Positions 1 through 12,600 of a stretch of 64,000 nt of DNA are shown in pieces (position 1 is the first letter of the stretch; each line of letters opens with the position of its first letter). The notes under the pieces are model-generated. The model had not been told where the DNA came from. It searched no databases and worked only from the letters and a program-made list of their open reading frames with translations. The translations under genes and the position numbers were made by a program. The stretch covers positions 24,731,675 through 24,795,674 of the forward strand of contig NC_135560.1 of NCBI RefSeq assembly GCF_964340395.1, in the 5' to 3' direction. This stretch comes from Glandiceps talaboti. Its lineage: Eukaryota; Hemichordata; Enteropneusta; Spengelidae.

Positions 1-1332
1 GGGTATCAGGCTTTACTGACTTGGTTTCTGTAACTCTATGTAAGTGTTCGTACCTATATGCAGGGTATCAGGCTTTAATGACTTGGTTTCTGTAACTCTA
101 TGTAAGTGTACCCTATATGCAGGGTATCAGGCTTTAATGACTTGGTTTCTGTAACTCTATGTAAGTGTACGTACCTATATGCAGGGTATCAGGCTTTAAT
201 GACTTGGTTTCTGTAACTCTATGTAAGTGTACGTACCTATATGCAGGGTATCAGGCTTTACTGACTTGGTTTCTGTAACTCTATGTAAGTGTACCCTATA
301 TGCAGGGTATCAGGCTTTACTGACTTGGTTTCTGTAACTCTATGTAAGTGTACGTACCTATATGCAGGGTATCAGGCTTTACTGACTTGGTTTCTGTAAC
401 TCTATGTAAGTGTACCCTATATATAGGATATCAGGCTTTACTGACTTGGTTTCTGTAACTCTATGTAAGTGTACCCTATATATAGGATATCAGGCTTTAC
501 TGACTTGGTTTCTGTAACTCTATGTAAGTGTACCCTATATGCAGGGTACCAGGCTTTAATTATGACTTGGTTTCTGTAACTCTATGTAAGTGTACCCTAT
601 ATGCAGGGTATCAGGCTTTACTGACTTGGTTTCTGTAACTCTATGTAAGTGTTCGTACCTATATGCAGGGTATCAGGCTTTAATGACTTGGTTTCTGTAA
701 CTCTATGTAAGTGTACGTACCTATATGCAGGGTATCAGGCTTTACTGACTTGGTTTCTGTAACTCTATGTAAGTGTACCCTATATATAGGATATCAGGCT
801 TTACTGACTTGGTTTCTGTAACTCTATGTAAGTGTACGTACCTATATGCAGGGTATCAGGCTTTAATGACTTGGTTTCTGTAACTCTATGTAAGTGTACG
901 TACCTATATGCAGTGTATCAGGCTTTACTGACTGGGTTTCTGTAACTCTATGTAAGTGTACCCTATATATAGGATATCAGGCTTTACTGACTGGGTTTCT
1001 GTAACTCTATGTAAGTGTACCCTATATATAGGATATCAGGCTTTAATGACTTGGTTTCTCTAACTCTATGTAAGTGTACCCTATATACAGGGTATCAGGC
1101 TTTAATGACTTGGTTTCTGTAACTCTATGTAAGTGTACCCTATGTGCAGGGTATCAGGCTTTAATGACTTGGTTTCTGTAAGTCTATGTAAGTGTACCCT
1201 ATACAGGCTTTACTGACTTGGTTTCTATAACTCCATGTAAGTGTACCCTATATACAGGGTATCAGGCTTTAATGACTTTGTTTCTGTAACTCTATGTAAG
1301 TGTACCCTATATATAGGGTATCAGGCTTTAAA
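1..1332. repeat. Minisatellite, 59/62-bp unit, about 22 copies
   Basis: A tandem array runs from the first base of the window, so its left end is cut. Each unit carries 'tatcaggcttta', 'cttggtttctgtaactc' and 'tatgtaagtgta'. Units alternate between about 59 bp (ending 'taccctatat') and 62 bp (ending 'tacgtacctatat'), a 3-bp indel. Substitution variants (ctgac/atgac; gcaggg/taggat) recur in neighbouring units, as expected from unequal exchange. The array decays into unique sequence at about 1,332. No coding potential seen. Confidence 0.95.
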
Positions 1333-1644
1333 TAACACGATTGAAAACGAATACTAAAAATGCGATTTTACTTCCGAATCGATAAAAAATAAAGTGTCAC
1401 CCGTCAATTCAAGTGTTGTTTTTCGGTATGAATCTCATCACAGGTTTCCATCACAGAAGATCAAACTATCTCCCCTTTGCAAATTTATACTACAAACCAG
1501 AGCACTGCAGGTTTAGTTCCCACACGGAAAGGTCAACTAAGAACGCCGATAGCTTATCGTTAATTTGTACGTTCTCGAGGAAAATTGTTTATAATGTTAT
1601 TAGGCCCTGTCATTGTACATGAATTATTAACGCATTTGTTATTA

Positions 1645-2078
1645 GAGGTTAATTACATTCCCAAGAACATATAGAGAACTGTTTACCGAAGGAAATAAAA
1701 CGCCCACAAATCTCTCGGGAAAAAACTCGTTTAAATCAACAAAACTGCGCTATGCAGAAGTATATTTTGAACTATAGGTACATGTATGTGACCCTTATAC
1801 ATTAGGGTTACTTGTATACAGCTCAATAAAGACACAGGGGTGTGTGAATTATCAGCGCATAGTTATCTGATACAGAAGTTAATTGTATTTCCAAGAACGT
1901 ATACGAGTCTCGGAACTGTTTACCCAAGGAAATAAACGCACAATTTCTTGGGGGGGGGGGGCGTTTAAATGAACAAAATTGTGCTAGGCAGAAGTATAAT
2001 ATGAGCCACATACATGAATGTGAGCCATATGCATATGCATTGTATTAGAGTTACATTGTGTTCAGCTCCACAAAGACA
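1645..2078. repeat. Diverged tandem duplication of a ~200-230-bp segment
   Basis: The segment near 1,645-1,843 ('aattacattcccaagaac' ... 'cagctcaataaagacac') recurs in diverged form near 1,876-2,078 ('aattgtatttccaagaac' ... 'cagctccacaaagacac'). Both include 'ggaaataaa', 'gtttaaat' and 'gcagaagtat'. A third weak trace may lie near 2,150-2,200. The second copy holds a poly-G run at 1,951. No gene is seen between 1,333 and 2,660. Confidence 0.65.
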
Positions 2079-2664
2079 CCTTTACCCCGCTTTTAAATTT
2101 ACCACGAAGGGCATTCATTGAAAGGTTTATGTTAATAGAGTTTAATAGAGTTCTCGGAAAGTCTAGACCGTTTATTAGAGTTCCAAGAATGCATGGTGAA
2201 ATTGAAGACCCTGGGAAAGATGTAGAGTTCTTGGTAATAAACCATCACCAAACAGACAGGGAAAATGAACCAATATTTGAGAAGTACAAGGTCATTCTAT
2301 AAGTAGGCCTATCTGAACATTTTAGCGAATATATCTTGTTTGATGAAAAAAACGCTCCAATTGCAGGTTTAACATAAATCTATAGCCAGCTAACATTTTT
2401 GTAATGAACGATGTACATTTTGTGCGAATTATATATATTCTAAGTTTACAATCACTTTTAGAATACTAGTGGAAATACAAGGACGAAACAACACGTGTAT
2501 GATATTAATCGCCATAATATATGTAGATAATTTTTTTAAATTTAATTTATTATCATGCCATAGAAGGTTGTCTAGGCAAAATTAAATAAATTGTCATATA
2601 CCAAGGGTAGCGACTATTGGCCGATAACAATTTAAAAAGAACAACTGGCGAGACGAAGGACAGG

Positions 2665-2870
2665 GTTAGGCCTACAAAAATTCGTTTAGTTCCGGTTACC
2701 CGACCCCGCCTAGTTTTTCACGCCGACCCTAAACTATTTTTCAAGAAAAAATAATAAAATCGCGAAGATAGTGAAGTCTCACAGGAAATAGTGGACGCAG
2801 AAACTGACATCAACTTAGAAAGAAAATATAAAACTGTTCTTCCAATCTGTAATGGCGGTACATATGATGA
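2665..2870 (+). repeat. Dispersed repeat, copy 1 (inverted copy at 18,045)
   Basis: The block 'ttccggttacccgacc' ... 'gccgaccctaaact' ... 'aataataaaatcgc' ... 'gtgaagtctca' matches the reverse complement of 18,045-18,268 over about 200 bp. A short third piece ('ggttccggtaacg') lies at 17,691-17,725. Class unknown; no coding capacity seen. Confidence 0.75.
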
Positions 2871-4306
2871 GAAGAAACCAATAACACAGAGACCATATGG
2901 AAAACAACGGAAAACATAACTACCTGAACTAGACACTCACACTCAACAACTACAGATACATGAATAATACACGTGGTCTATATGACCACAACCAAAATAG
3001 GTCAAAAACGTCATGAAAATAGTCTATCCTATTTCCAAGGATGTCTTGCTGAAGCTCGAAGTGGCAACCCTGGCCTGGGAAACACTATAATATAAGCAAA
3101 CGCAGCAACGCATATTCAGCAGAATGACACTGTACGGCTATTGAAATGTTAAACGGAATTAGGTTACTTTACTATGCACTGTGGTAAGACTTTTGAACGA
3201 TAACAAATCATTTATCTTGTTTCTCATAGCAGTCAAAATAATAGTACTAATGAAACTTTTTTTTCATAAATACACTCTTGCTCGTTCAGACCATAATTAA
3301 TGCAAGGAACGGTCGGCACTCTTGTTCTTGAGACTTCTTCAGAAAAAAAGGAAATTTATCCTATTCGTAAGTTACTTTTTAAAAGGTGCCTAGATAACCC
3401 AAAGAAACGTCCGCACGTTTCTAAGAACGCAGTATAGTAGAATCATAGACCCTGGGAGTGACATGTAAATCAAATTCTAACCCAAAGCGAAAATAATTTA
3501 TTACCTTGCATATCCAAATGAGCTATAGTGTACTACTAGATTACTTCAAAGTGATACCGCTACTTGAATAAGATATAACCTGGGTCACCGACCTTTTTGT
3601 GATGTGAATATTTAGCCCGACCATTATTAAGACTCACGTATGTGCATTTGAATAGACACCAATCGAGTTAACCTGTGTTGTTGACGTACACTGTAATTCG
3701 TGCATTAAGATCTGATGTGTTCCCAATTTTGCTATATTTTGTGTCTTGGTAGTTCATTCCAAATCTGAATCTTTATCTTGCCGACTAAAATGGCCTGGGA
3801 AACTTAAACTATCTCGTTTCCTAAAGCATACAGATCTCGAGTCAGCTAGTTTTAACACAAATACTACAAATACTTGTATGTCACATGCATACATATAGCG
3901 CGTTACAAGTTACTGTGCACTTGCTCTGTTCGGCGCAAATATTCAGGAACCAATAAGAAACTGCACATGCTACATCATTGTCGTAAAGCACAGCCTCTTT
4001 TACGGTACCGTCCAAGACGCATATTTCGTTGCTTCAGAAATATGTACTCTGGCTTTCAAGAATGTATCTATTTCATTTTACCAAACCAATAAGTAACAGA
4101 TACGCACTTTATTAGATTTCTTATGTATCAATAGTTGATATTCTACATCAAAATTGATCACATATTACATGTATTGTGAATTTCGATTTAGCATTCTTCA
4201 TTTTCCTCTTTTCTTAATCTACTGGACGCAATGTGTCACGGATTGTCCAGATTTCCTTGTCACATAATTATTTGATTTCTCAAACCGTGTCCAAACCTAT
4301 ACTCGA

Positions 4307-4308
<2 letters not shown>
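2871..4308. other. No gene recognised
   Basis: AT-rich, non-coding sequence without a recognisable open frame, RNA gene or clear repeat. Confidence 0.5.
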
Positions 4309-4337
<29 letters not shown>

Positions 4338-4627
4338 TGTATGTATGTATGTATGTATGTATGTATGTACGTACGTACGTACGTACGTACGTACGTACGT
4401 ATGTATGTATGTATGTATGTACGTATGTATGTGTGTATGTATGTGTGTATGTATGTATACAAGTGTGTATGTATGTATGTATGTATGTATGTATGTATGT
4501 ATGTATGTATGTGTGTATGTATGTATACAAGTGTGTGTGTATGTATGTATGTATGTATGTATGTATGTATGTATGTATGTATGTATGTATGTATGTATGT
4601 ATGTATGTATGTATGTATGTATGTATG

Positions 4628-4697
<70 letters not shown>
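4309..4697. repeat. Compound microsatellite (ATGT)n/(ACGT)n/(GT)n
   Basis: A 390-bp tract of (ATGT)n with an inner (ACGT)n block near 4,367-4,400 and two 'atacaagtgtg' interruptions, closing with about 34 GT units from 4,630. All long open frames here (Tyr-Val-Cys-Met or His-Thr-Tyr-Ile peptides) are artefacts of the repeat. Confidence 0.97.
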
Positions 4698-4698
<1 letters not shown>

Positions 4699-5965
4699 TT
4701 TAGGACCTTCAATTTTATCACTAGGACCTTCAATTTTATCAATACCTTGCAAAACACTGACACATTTTCCAGTCTCTCTACTTTTAGAAAAGATGTCCTA
4801 AATGAAATAGTTCACCAAATTCGACGTTTGTGTAGAAAATATATTTGAACCGTTGCATACTACTGAGCAATAATTGAAAGTGTTTTAATAAGCTGCCATT
4901 CATCATTTCACCCGTTAAATTAAAACATTTCTCTTTTAAATCATGAAGACACTCTGCAATGTTGAAGTAGTTGCTTTATTGTTCTTAGCTCAATACATCA
5001 CTCTTCAATACAAAGTCACCTTCTCGGGAATTTTCCATCACTATATCAAGGTGCCATTTTCTGAGCTAAATGACGTCATAACACGGGATGCATAAGTGAC
5101 AAGCTATACCATGTTTCTGCAATCGATATAGTCATTAATTTTTTATTTTAATTTGGCAGTATGCCAAAAATCCCTTTACGACGACGAACAAGTTAGAACC
5201 GTTTCGCCGACCTAAATTTTGCAATCCAGGTATGTGTTTTGCAATTCTCTCTATTCTATCCAATTTTGTAACACAATGAAATATAACTCTGCAAAGTCAA
5301 CACGTCGAGAACCCTTTTAAAATGCAAATGTTAGATTGACAAAACAGAACCTGAAAGCAATCTTTAATTTGCAGTACTGTCTACCTCTGAGATAAGATGG
5401 AATTTCATTTCAGCTTTCACAGGCATTTGATGATTATTTGTGAAGGTCATGGTTATAGTCAAGAATGTACCACTGCATGGGGTAGTTGAAGGACATGCAA
5501 ACCATCACACGCATATATACTATATGTGGTAGTCTTTAGCTATTTGGCAGCTAGGTTATATTCTGGTGTTTGCATTGCCCTATTAAGGTACTGCATGTTA
5601 CATTAGATTGCTTCCGGAATTCTAAACTGTACATTATATGTGATATATTCTTACGGTATCTGCTAGGTATTTGTTTAATACAATTACTATTCACAATTCA
5701 ACGAACTACCAAAGAAGAAAAGGAGAATTAACACAACGAAAGTCATTCCTCGAAAATGAAGGGATATGATTTAAAGCTCAGATATTTGCTTTGCGTCAGT
5801 ACATCGTGTCAGAATCTAAAAAAGAAAGTCACATATTTTCAACTGAATTGGTTAATTCTGAAATGTGATGTGTGGGGAGGAGTTGAGTGGGGGGGGGGGG
5901 GGTCAGTTGTGTTATGTTACACTAAAACATTCACTTTTCTTATATTTGCTGTAATACATTCTATA
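4698..5965. other. No gene recognised
   Basis: AT-rich non-coding sequence with a poly-G run at about 5,890-5,901. Nothing else seen. Confidence 0.5.
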
Positions 5966-7029
5966 TGACACGATAACGTAGTACTGCTATACCGATTTAG
6001 GGTAGAGGTAGTATATGTGACACGATAACTTAGTACTGCAATGCATAGAGGTACGTAGTATGTGACACGATAACGTAGTACTGCTATACCGATTTAGGGT
6101 AGAGGTAGTATGTGACACGATAACTTAGTACTGCAATGCATAGAGGTACGTAGTATGTGACACGATAACGTAGTACTGCAATGTCGATTTAGGGTAGCGG
6201 TAGTATGTGACACGATAACTTAGTACTGCAATGCATAGAGGTAAGTAGTATGTGACACGATAACTTAGTACTGCAATGCATAGAGGTACGTAGTATGTGA
6301 CACGATAACGTAGTACTGCAATGTCGATTTAGGGTAGAAGTAGTATGTGACACGATAACTTAGTACTGCAATGCATAGAGGTACGTAGTATGTGGCACGA
6401 TAACGTAGTACTGCAATGTCGATTTAGGGTAGCGGTAGTATGTGACACGATAACTTAGTACTGCAATGCATAGAGGTAAGTAGTATGTGACACGATAACG
6501 TAGTACTGCTATACCGATTTAGGGTAGAGGTAGTATGTGACACGATAACTTAGTACTGCAATGCATAGAGGTACGTAGTATGTGACACGATAACGTAGTA
6601 CTGCAATGTCGATTTAGGGTAGCGGTAGTATGTGACACGATAACTTAGTACTGCACTGCATAGAGGTACGTAGTATGTGACACGATAACTTAGTACTGCT
6701 ATACCGATTTAGGGTAGCGGTAGTATGTGACACGATAACTTAGTACTGCAATGCATAGAGGTACGTAGTATGTGACACGATAACGTAGTACTGCTATACT
6801 GATTTAGGGTAGAGGTAGTATGTGACACGATAACTTAGTACTGCTATACCGATCTAGGGTAGCGGTAGTATGTGACACGATAACTTAGTACTGCAATGCA
6901 TAGAGGTACGTAGTATGTGACACGATAACGTAGTACTGCTATACCTAATTATTATACAGGTAGTATGTGACACGATATTAACTTAGTACTACTATGTCGA
7001 TTTAGGGTAGAGGTAGTATGTGACACGAT
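5966..7029. repeat. Higher-order minisatellite of alternating ~50- and ~45-bp monomers
   Basis: About 22 monomers each begin 'tgtgacacgataac'. Type A continues 'gtagtactgctatacc' plus 'gatttagggtag' (about 50 bp). Type B continues 'ttagtactgcaatgc' plus 'atagaggtacgtagta' (about 45 bp). A and B alternate over most of the array, so the repeating unit is a dimer of about 95 bp, with a few A-A or B-B breaks. The last monomers near 6,950-7,029 are degenerate. Confidence 0.95.
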
Positions 7030-8815
7030 GACGTTTATCATGGCCGCCCCGGCACAGACGGAGTGAGTTTTACAACATTTCTTTCAAAAACCGCCATGTC
7101 TAATACCTTTCAATATGTATAGCTAGAGATACCATGTTTTTAATCAGTACGATTCTGAGCAAAGTTGCTGATAATTTCACTTGTGATCGGTCACGTATGC
7201 AGTGAACTTATAAACTAAATTAACTAGGTCAATGGAGACAAGGTATTTGTTTTATAAATTAAATGTTTTTTTTTCTGCTGTGATCCTTCGTACCATCCCA
7301 GTTCTGTCGCCTACGATGTCCAGGCACCTAAATGTCGTCCACCCAAGCAAACTCTGCAACATTTTAGTAACCATGTATAACCGTTATTAGATATTAGGGA
7401 CAACGCGTACATTAAAATCAAAGTGTGAAGTGGCAAGCGATATCATTTGAACCACAAACTAGATTGCATGGTCATTTTTCACGGGATCGGTATTTCGCAC
7501 GAACACTTCAGCACTGAAGAACGACGTTGCTTTTGTGACCGTTTTTGTGCTTTCTGGTGAGATCGATTCGTTATTTTTTGGAAAGGGTTTGGTGTTAAAT
7601 TAGTGAACTCTTTATTCGAACAGTCACGTTGAAAATAGTTCAATTTGGATATGAACATGACCCGTTCACAGCGATTACTATAGTACTCATGCGGTGCTTA
7701 GTTTCGTGCAATTAACAACATTCCCATCAACTTCAAAATTAATGAAAAGTTTCGTTTGATTTACAAGGTAATTATGAATTGTACTAACAAAATAGCTGAA
7801 ATTAAAAAAAAGCGATACAGCAACATTTACAAGAAGAGTGTGTGTTTTAGGTCACGTTTTTGCAGTGTTTCGTTTCAGCCAATGCCATCCTATGGAGAAC
7901 GTCACGTGTTTTTTCTAGATATAATATACAAATAATCCGATGATGACCATCCTTATGATATCCTTCAAACAAACAGTTTATCGCTTTCAGAGACAGACAC
8001 ACATTTGTTCTACCAATATCTACTTTGTCACAAATATAGTTTTTGGTTCATTTAAACTAATTACGTACTAGCAGAACACAATCTCCACAGAATGACAAAC
8101 AATAAAAAAGGAAACAACACATCAATACCAGTATGTCTGGGAACTGAGATTCACGGACAATTACTGTTGATCCATCGTTTTACTTTTGTTGATAGATGTT
8201 TAGAATTATCGATTGTACAAGGAAAACCGTGATGGATTTGTGACCCTGACAAAATATCACGTTGCCAAAAGTGGTTGTTGTGTACTTCATCTCGTAAATA
8301 TTGTTGTCTGTTTACTAAAATATGTCAGTGACCGAGCATGCAGCGACCTAGCATTCTAAGTTGTTATCCGGGCCATATAATTGTTGTTGTTTTTCACTGC
8401 TTTTCCATTGACCAACAACCGGGTTAACTTAAGTTTTCCAAACCAGTTTATAGGTTTGTCCTCAATTCCATCAAACGAACAATTCCATCCAAACCTCTCT
8501 CATATCTTAGAAAAATTGTCAACAATGCAGTGACAAACATCTCCAATTGCCAAGGAGCATGAAAATCAACAAATAACACAGGCAGAAATGGCAGTATACA
8601 CAGACATAATGTCATAGCTGTTGAATCCATTGAATCCAATGTAATGAACTGGTAAATTGTGTCTGTGTGCTCCGGGCAGCGTTTGCGTATATATACATGG
8701 ATTACGAGGAGTAGAAGGATGGGGCCAGGAAAAAGGAGTGGAGAGGAAAGAAGGTGGAAGGGAGGGGGGGGGAAAAGGAGAAACCAACAGCTATCATGGT
8801 GGTCGTTATGGTAGT
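7030..8815. other. No gene recognised
   Basis: Non-coding sequence. The minus-strand open frames near 8,450-8,840 are low-complexity (Pro-rich from a purine-rich tract at 8,700-8,785) and match nothing I recognise. Confidence 0.5.
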
Positions 8816-8999
8816 ACATACATACATACATACATACATACATACAATACCTACCTACCTACCTACCTACATACATTATATACAATACAATACAATACAT
8901 ACATACATACATACATACATGCATGCATGCATGCATGCATGCATGCATACATACATACATACATACATACATACATACATACATACATACATACATACA
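8816..8999. repeat. Compound microsatellite (ACAT)n/(CTAC)n/(GCAT)n
   Basis: (ACAT)n, then (CTAC)n near 8,850-8,870, a short 'atacaatac' stretch, more (ACAT)n, a (GCAT)n block near 8,919-8,946 and (ACAT)n again. Confidence 0.97.
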
Positions 9000-9189
9000 G
9001 AAAACACAGGACAGTTTGATTTGATACTTGGCAGGGGTGTTCCCATTGGTGTCTAGGGAACCTAGATTGTAAATCATTGAATGCAAAATGACCCCCCACA
9101 AACAAATTTGATGAAAAGACACTGATAACGTTATCATGCGCAATTTATACTGCCAACAGAGTTAGTTGTTTTAATGATAAAATGCATTA

Positions 9190-9660
9190 ATGTACATCAT
9201 GCTACAATACCATTTGCGCTATTTTTGAGTCTGGCATTTCCAATCAAGATTGAATTTATAAGTGTGTTACAATACCGTTGGTTTTATTTTGAGAGTCTGG
9301 TCTATAAAGCAAGATTGATTTTATAAGTTGTGTTACAATACCGTTGATTTTATTTTGAGAGTCTGGTCTATAAAGCAAGATTGATTTTATAAGTTGTGTT
9401 ACAATACCGTTGATTTTATTTTGAGAGTCTGGTAAATAAGGCAAGATTGATTTTATAAGTTGTGTTACAATACCGTTGGTTTTACTTTGAGAGTCTGGTC
9501 TATAAAGTTAGATTGATTTTATAAGTTGTGTTTCAATACCGTTGGTTTTATTTTGAGAGTCTGGTAAATAAGGCAAGATGTGATTTTATAAGTTGTGTTA
9601 CAATACCGTTGGTTTTATTTTGAGAGTCTGGTCTATAAAGTTAGATTGATTTTATAATTG
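9190..9660. repeat. Minisatellite, ~66-bp unit, 7 copies
   Basis: Seven copies marked by 'gagtctggt' near 9,227, 9,291, 9,358, 9,425, 9,490, 9,556 and 9,623, each with 'gtgttacaataccgtt' and 'gattttataagt'. The unit is close to 22 codons, so a repetitive minus-strand frame stays open by chance. Confidence 0.93.
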
Positions 9661-12600
9661 AGGCGGTATTTCCGTACGCCAAGAGTATATAAATGTCAAG
9701 AGAAATGAACATATCAAAGGTAGACCCACGAGCGTTTAATTTGCTAAGGAAAGGTAGTTATTGATTCTTTTACAGATTAGGTTGGTGGATACAGAAAGCG
9801 AGACAGCCTACACAGTTTCAAACGATAATACACACCATCAGGTGATGTAACATTTGACTGATCTCGTACGTGCGAAGTCCCACAGCCTGGCCGAATAGTC
9901 CACGCGCGTGGTACATGGTTCGTATAAGGTCTAAAATAAAGCAAATTAGTTGACGTCAGAGCTGTCCCTTGCAGGATTGACTGGTGACTACTAGAGCAGG
10001 CACTGACGTCAGTCGTGACCTAAAACTGTTCACTGTGTGAATGTGGTTGGTTCCTAGGCCATATATGCACATCTTGTGCTATCTTAGTCGAGGCTATGTT
10101 CATCCAGTGTTGAGTGAAGCCCTCTTCCAGCAATTTCCATTCTCGTCTGTCTCCGTACCAATCTACTCCATGTTTTCGTATTCGTGTATGCAGGTTATTT
10201 CATCTCCCCATCTCCTTTTTGTCTTGCTCTTCTTCTTTTCCCTGTCCTTGGTTGCCATTCTGTGAATCTCTTGGTCCACCACCTGTTGTCTGATTTCTTG
10301 CTAAGTGCCCTGCATTAACTTGATCTTCTCGGTATCTTTGACTTAATCCCACCGCTGCCACCAAGTTGGAAGTTTTAAAGGTATTGGTTATTTCCCAACT
10401 CCTACCACCGGAGTGAATTTGTGTGTGAAATCGGCTCTGTATTAATCAGTACTTGTGTTTGGATCTCATTGGCCGAGCTTAAGGCCAGAATATTAACTCC
10501 AAAAACACTAGATTGGCGCACCCCCGATATTGTTTGAACCGAGGTCAACATCATATCCACAATATTACCCCTAATATATTACCCAGCTGTTACCGTCTTA
10601 CTCTACATGTGAGACCATTGTATCTTCTCTCTTCACATCACACCTGACAATTAACTCACTACATGGTTGTCGGCAGTGATTTGATTGACATAGTCTAATA
10701 TTACGGTACCCCATACCCCTACCCCCTAACGATAACCAATGTGGCAGCAATGGGGTGTCAAAATCCCCCCAAAATACAAAATTATAAAATATAATGAGTC
10801 AAAGTAAAGTGTGACCCTCCCCTTATATTTTTTTCTAAAATATGGCCCTCCCCGAGAACCGATTTGTAAAAGGGATTCACCCTAATCCCCGTCCCCTCGT
10901 AATTACTGAAGGCTCCCTAATATATCGCGAAAGGACTAAAATACGGACAAAATGAAGTTAAATGAATTCGAGATTTGTGAACAAACTCTCCGTTAGAGTT
11001 AACGTGCACTTCAAGCCTGACAAATGATATCAATAACGCCACCCGTAACCTGTAGTATTTTCAACATAGTAGCTAGTGACTTTTGGCGTTCCAATTACAA
11101 CCTAGATATATGGTCGATATTTCAATATACCAACTTCACTATACATAGATGTTGAAATATATGGCTTACATTCATATGGCATTTTAAAGCAGTGAATCAA
11201 ACAATAGTCAATAGCTAGCCCTAAATGTGTACACTACCTTTGATAGAGTGCATTAGCCTGTCATCTTTCCCAGTTCTTTTGACGTCATTTGCGTTAAACC
11301 ATGTTAACTTTTCAAAGGGATTCGGTAATTGGACAGCAGCTGATTTATATGTACGCAATCATGACGTCACTGCCGTCACGAGTATATGACTTTACTGAAA
11401 GACCCTAGTTGATACAAATTGTTCCACATTTGATTTGTAGGGAAGTGGCCGCGGAAAAAAGTTTGTTGTTTTCTACTTCTTTTAATACCCTCATTTCAAC
11501 TTTGCACAAGTGGCAAACACCGAGCGTGTATTTTAATCACGTGGCATTTGGAATGTGTTGAAAACATCTACTAATCATTGTAAACAAGGTGTGATCTAGG
11601 TATCTTGTTCAGCCATGCATGCACTGCAAACCATAATAACCTTTTGATGAGTATTTTTGCTACGTACCGTGACTCGAACGGGGCAAGATTGTTATACATG
11701 GATTTTATATCCCCCCCCTCTTTGTATCTAGAGATGTGGAGCAGTATTTTTATCACGTACTCAAACAAACCTCATATCGAGCTTCCAAAAGTTCTTAAAA
11801 TCTCCATATGGTGATGACGGGGCTTATTCATATGCAGTTTCTCCACGATTGTGATGTCAGCAGCAATCTTTTGGACACAAAAATTACATTATAATTGGTT
11901 TCTTCATTTGTCAATGATTTGCTTCTCTGATGCTACATCTCACGGATACTGGTGATGATAAAATATTTATCAGGTAGCAAATAACAAAGTTTACGTAATT
12001 CTTTGTATGAAACAAACATGATGCACAAAATGTTTAGATCTGACATGACCAAAGTCCTTTCAAGTAAGACACGTGGCTGTGCCGATACCTCGCTACGACA
12101 CACGTAGAATTATACAATTACGCGTCGCATAGAATTTCTGCCTGGAACAGACAGTCATGCGCGTGTGGGTTGACGAATTCTAAAGCGGCAGATTAAGTAG
12201 ACCAAGTTACACAATACTCAAGACATATTTGTTATTTTATTTTGTATTGCTGCTCCGTAAGTAACATGGTGCTCATGTATAATGCCATCCGGGAGAGAAT
12301 CTGATATTTACGTTGTAATCATGTCTAGTTTTCCTGCCTGTTCATTTCATTCAAACCGATTGTATATGCCTAGGAGGAAAGGTATAAGAATACAAGTACG
12401 AAGTTGTGCCCTGGATTGCATAGAAACCAACTATAAAAGCCCCTGGATTTATGGGTTAACGCAACTTACTAGTACTAGTAGCAGACAACTTTAACACTAT
12501 AACACTATTTCCTCTAATTCTGAGACCTTTCTGGGTAGGAGACTGACTGCATACACAGCCATCCATCTTTGTTTCCAGGCTGTTATATCTCTCCTTTTAT

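Noticed and set aside
4233-4848. Long Met-Tyr-Val-Cys and His-Thr-Tyr-Ile open frames on both strands
   Set aside because: They are translations of (ATGT)n and (GT)n microsatellites. The same applies to frames at 8,650-9,140, 29,646-30,018, 40,603-40,962 and 62,294-62,540.
11640-11700. tRNA-like T-arm ('gttcgagtc' on the minus strand)
   Set aside because: The flanking five bases do not pair, and no acceptor stem, D-arm or anticodon arm could be placed around it.
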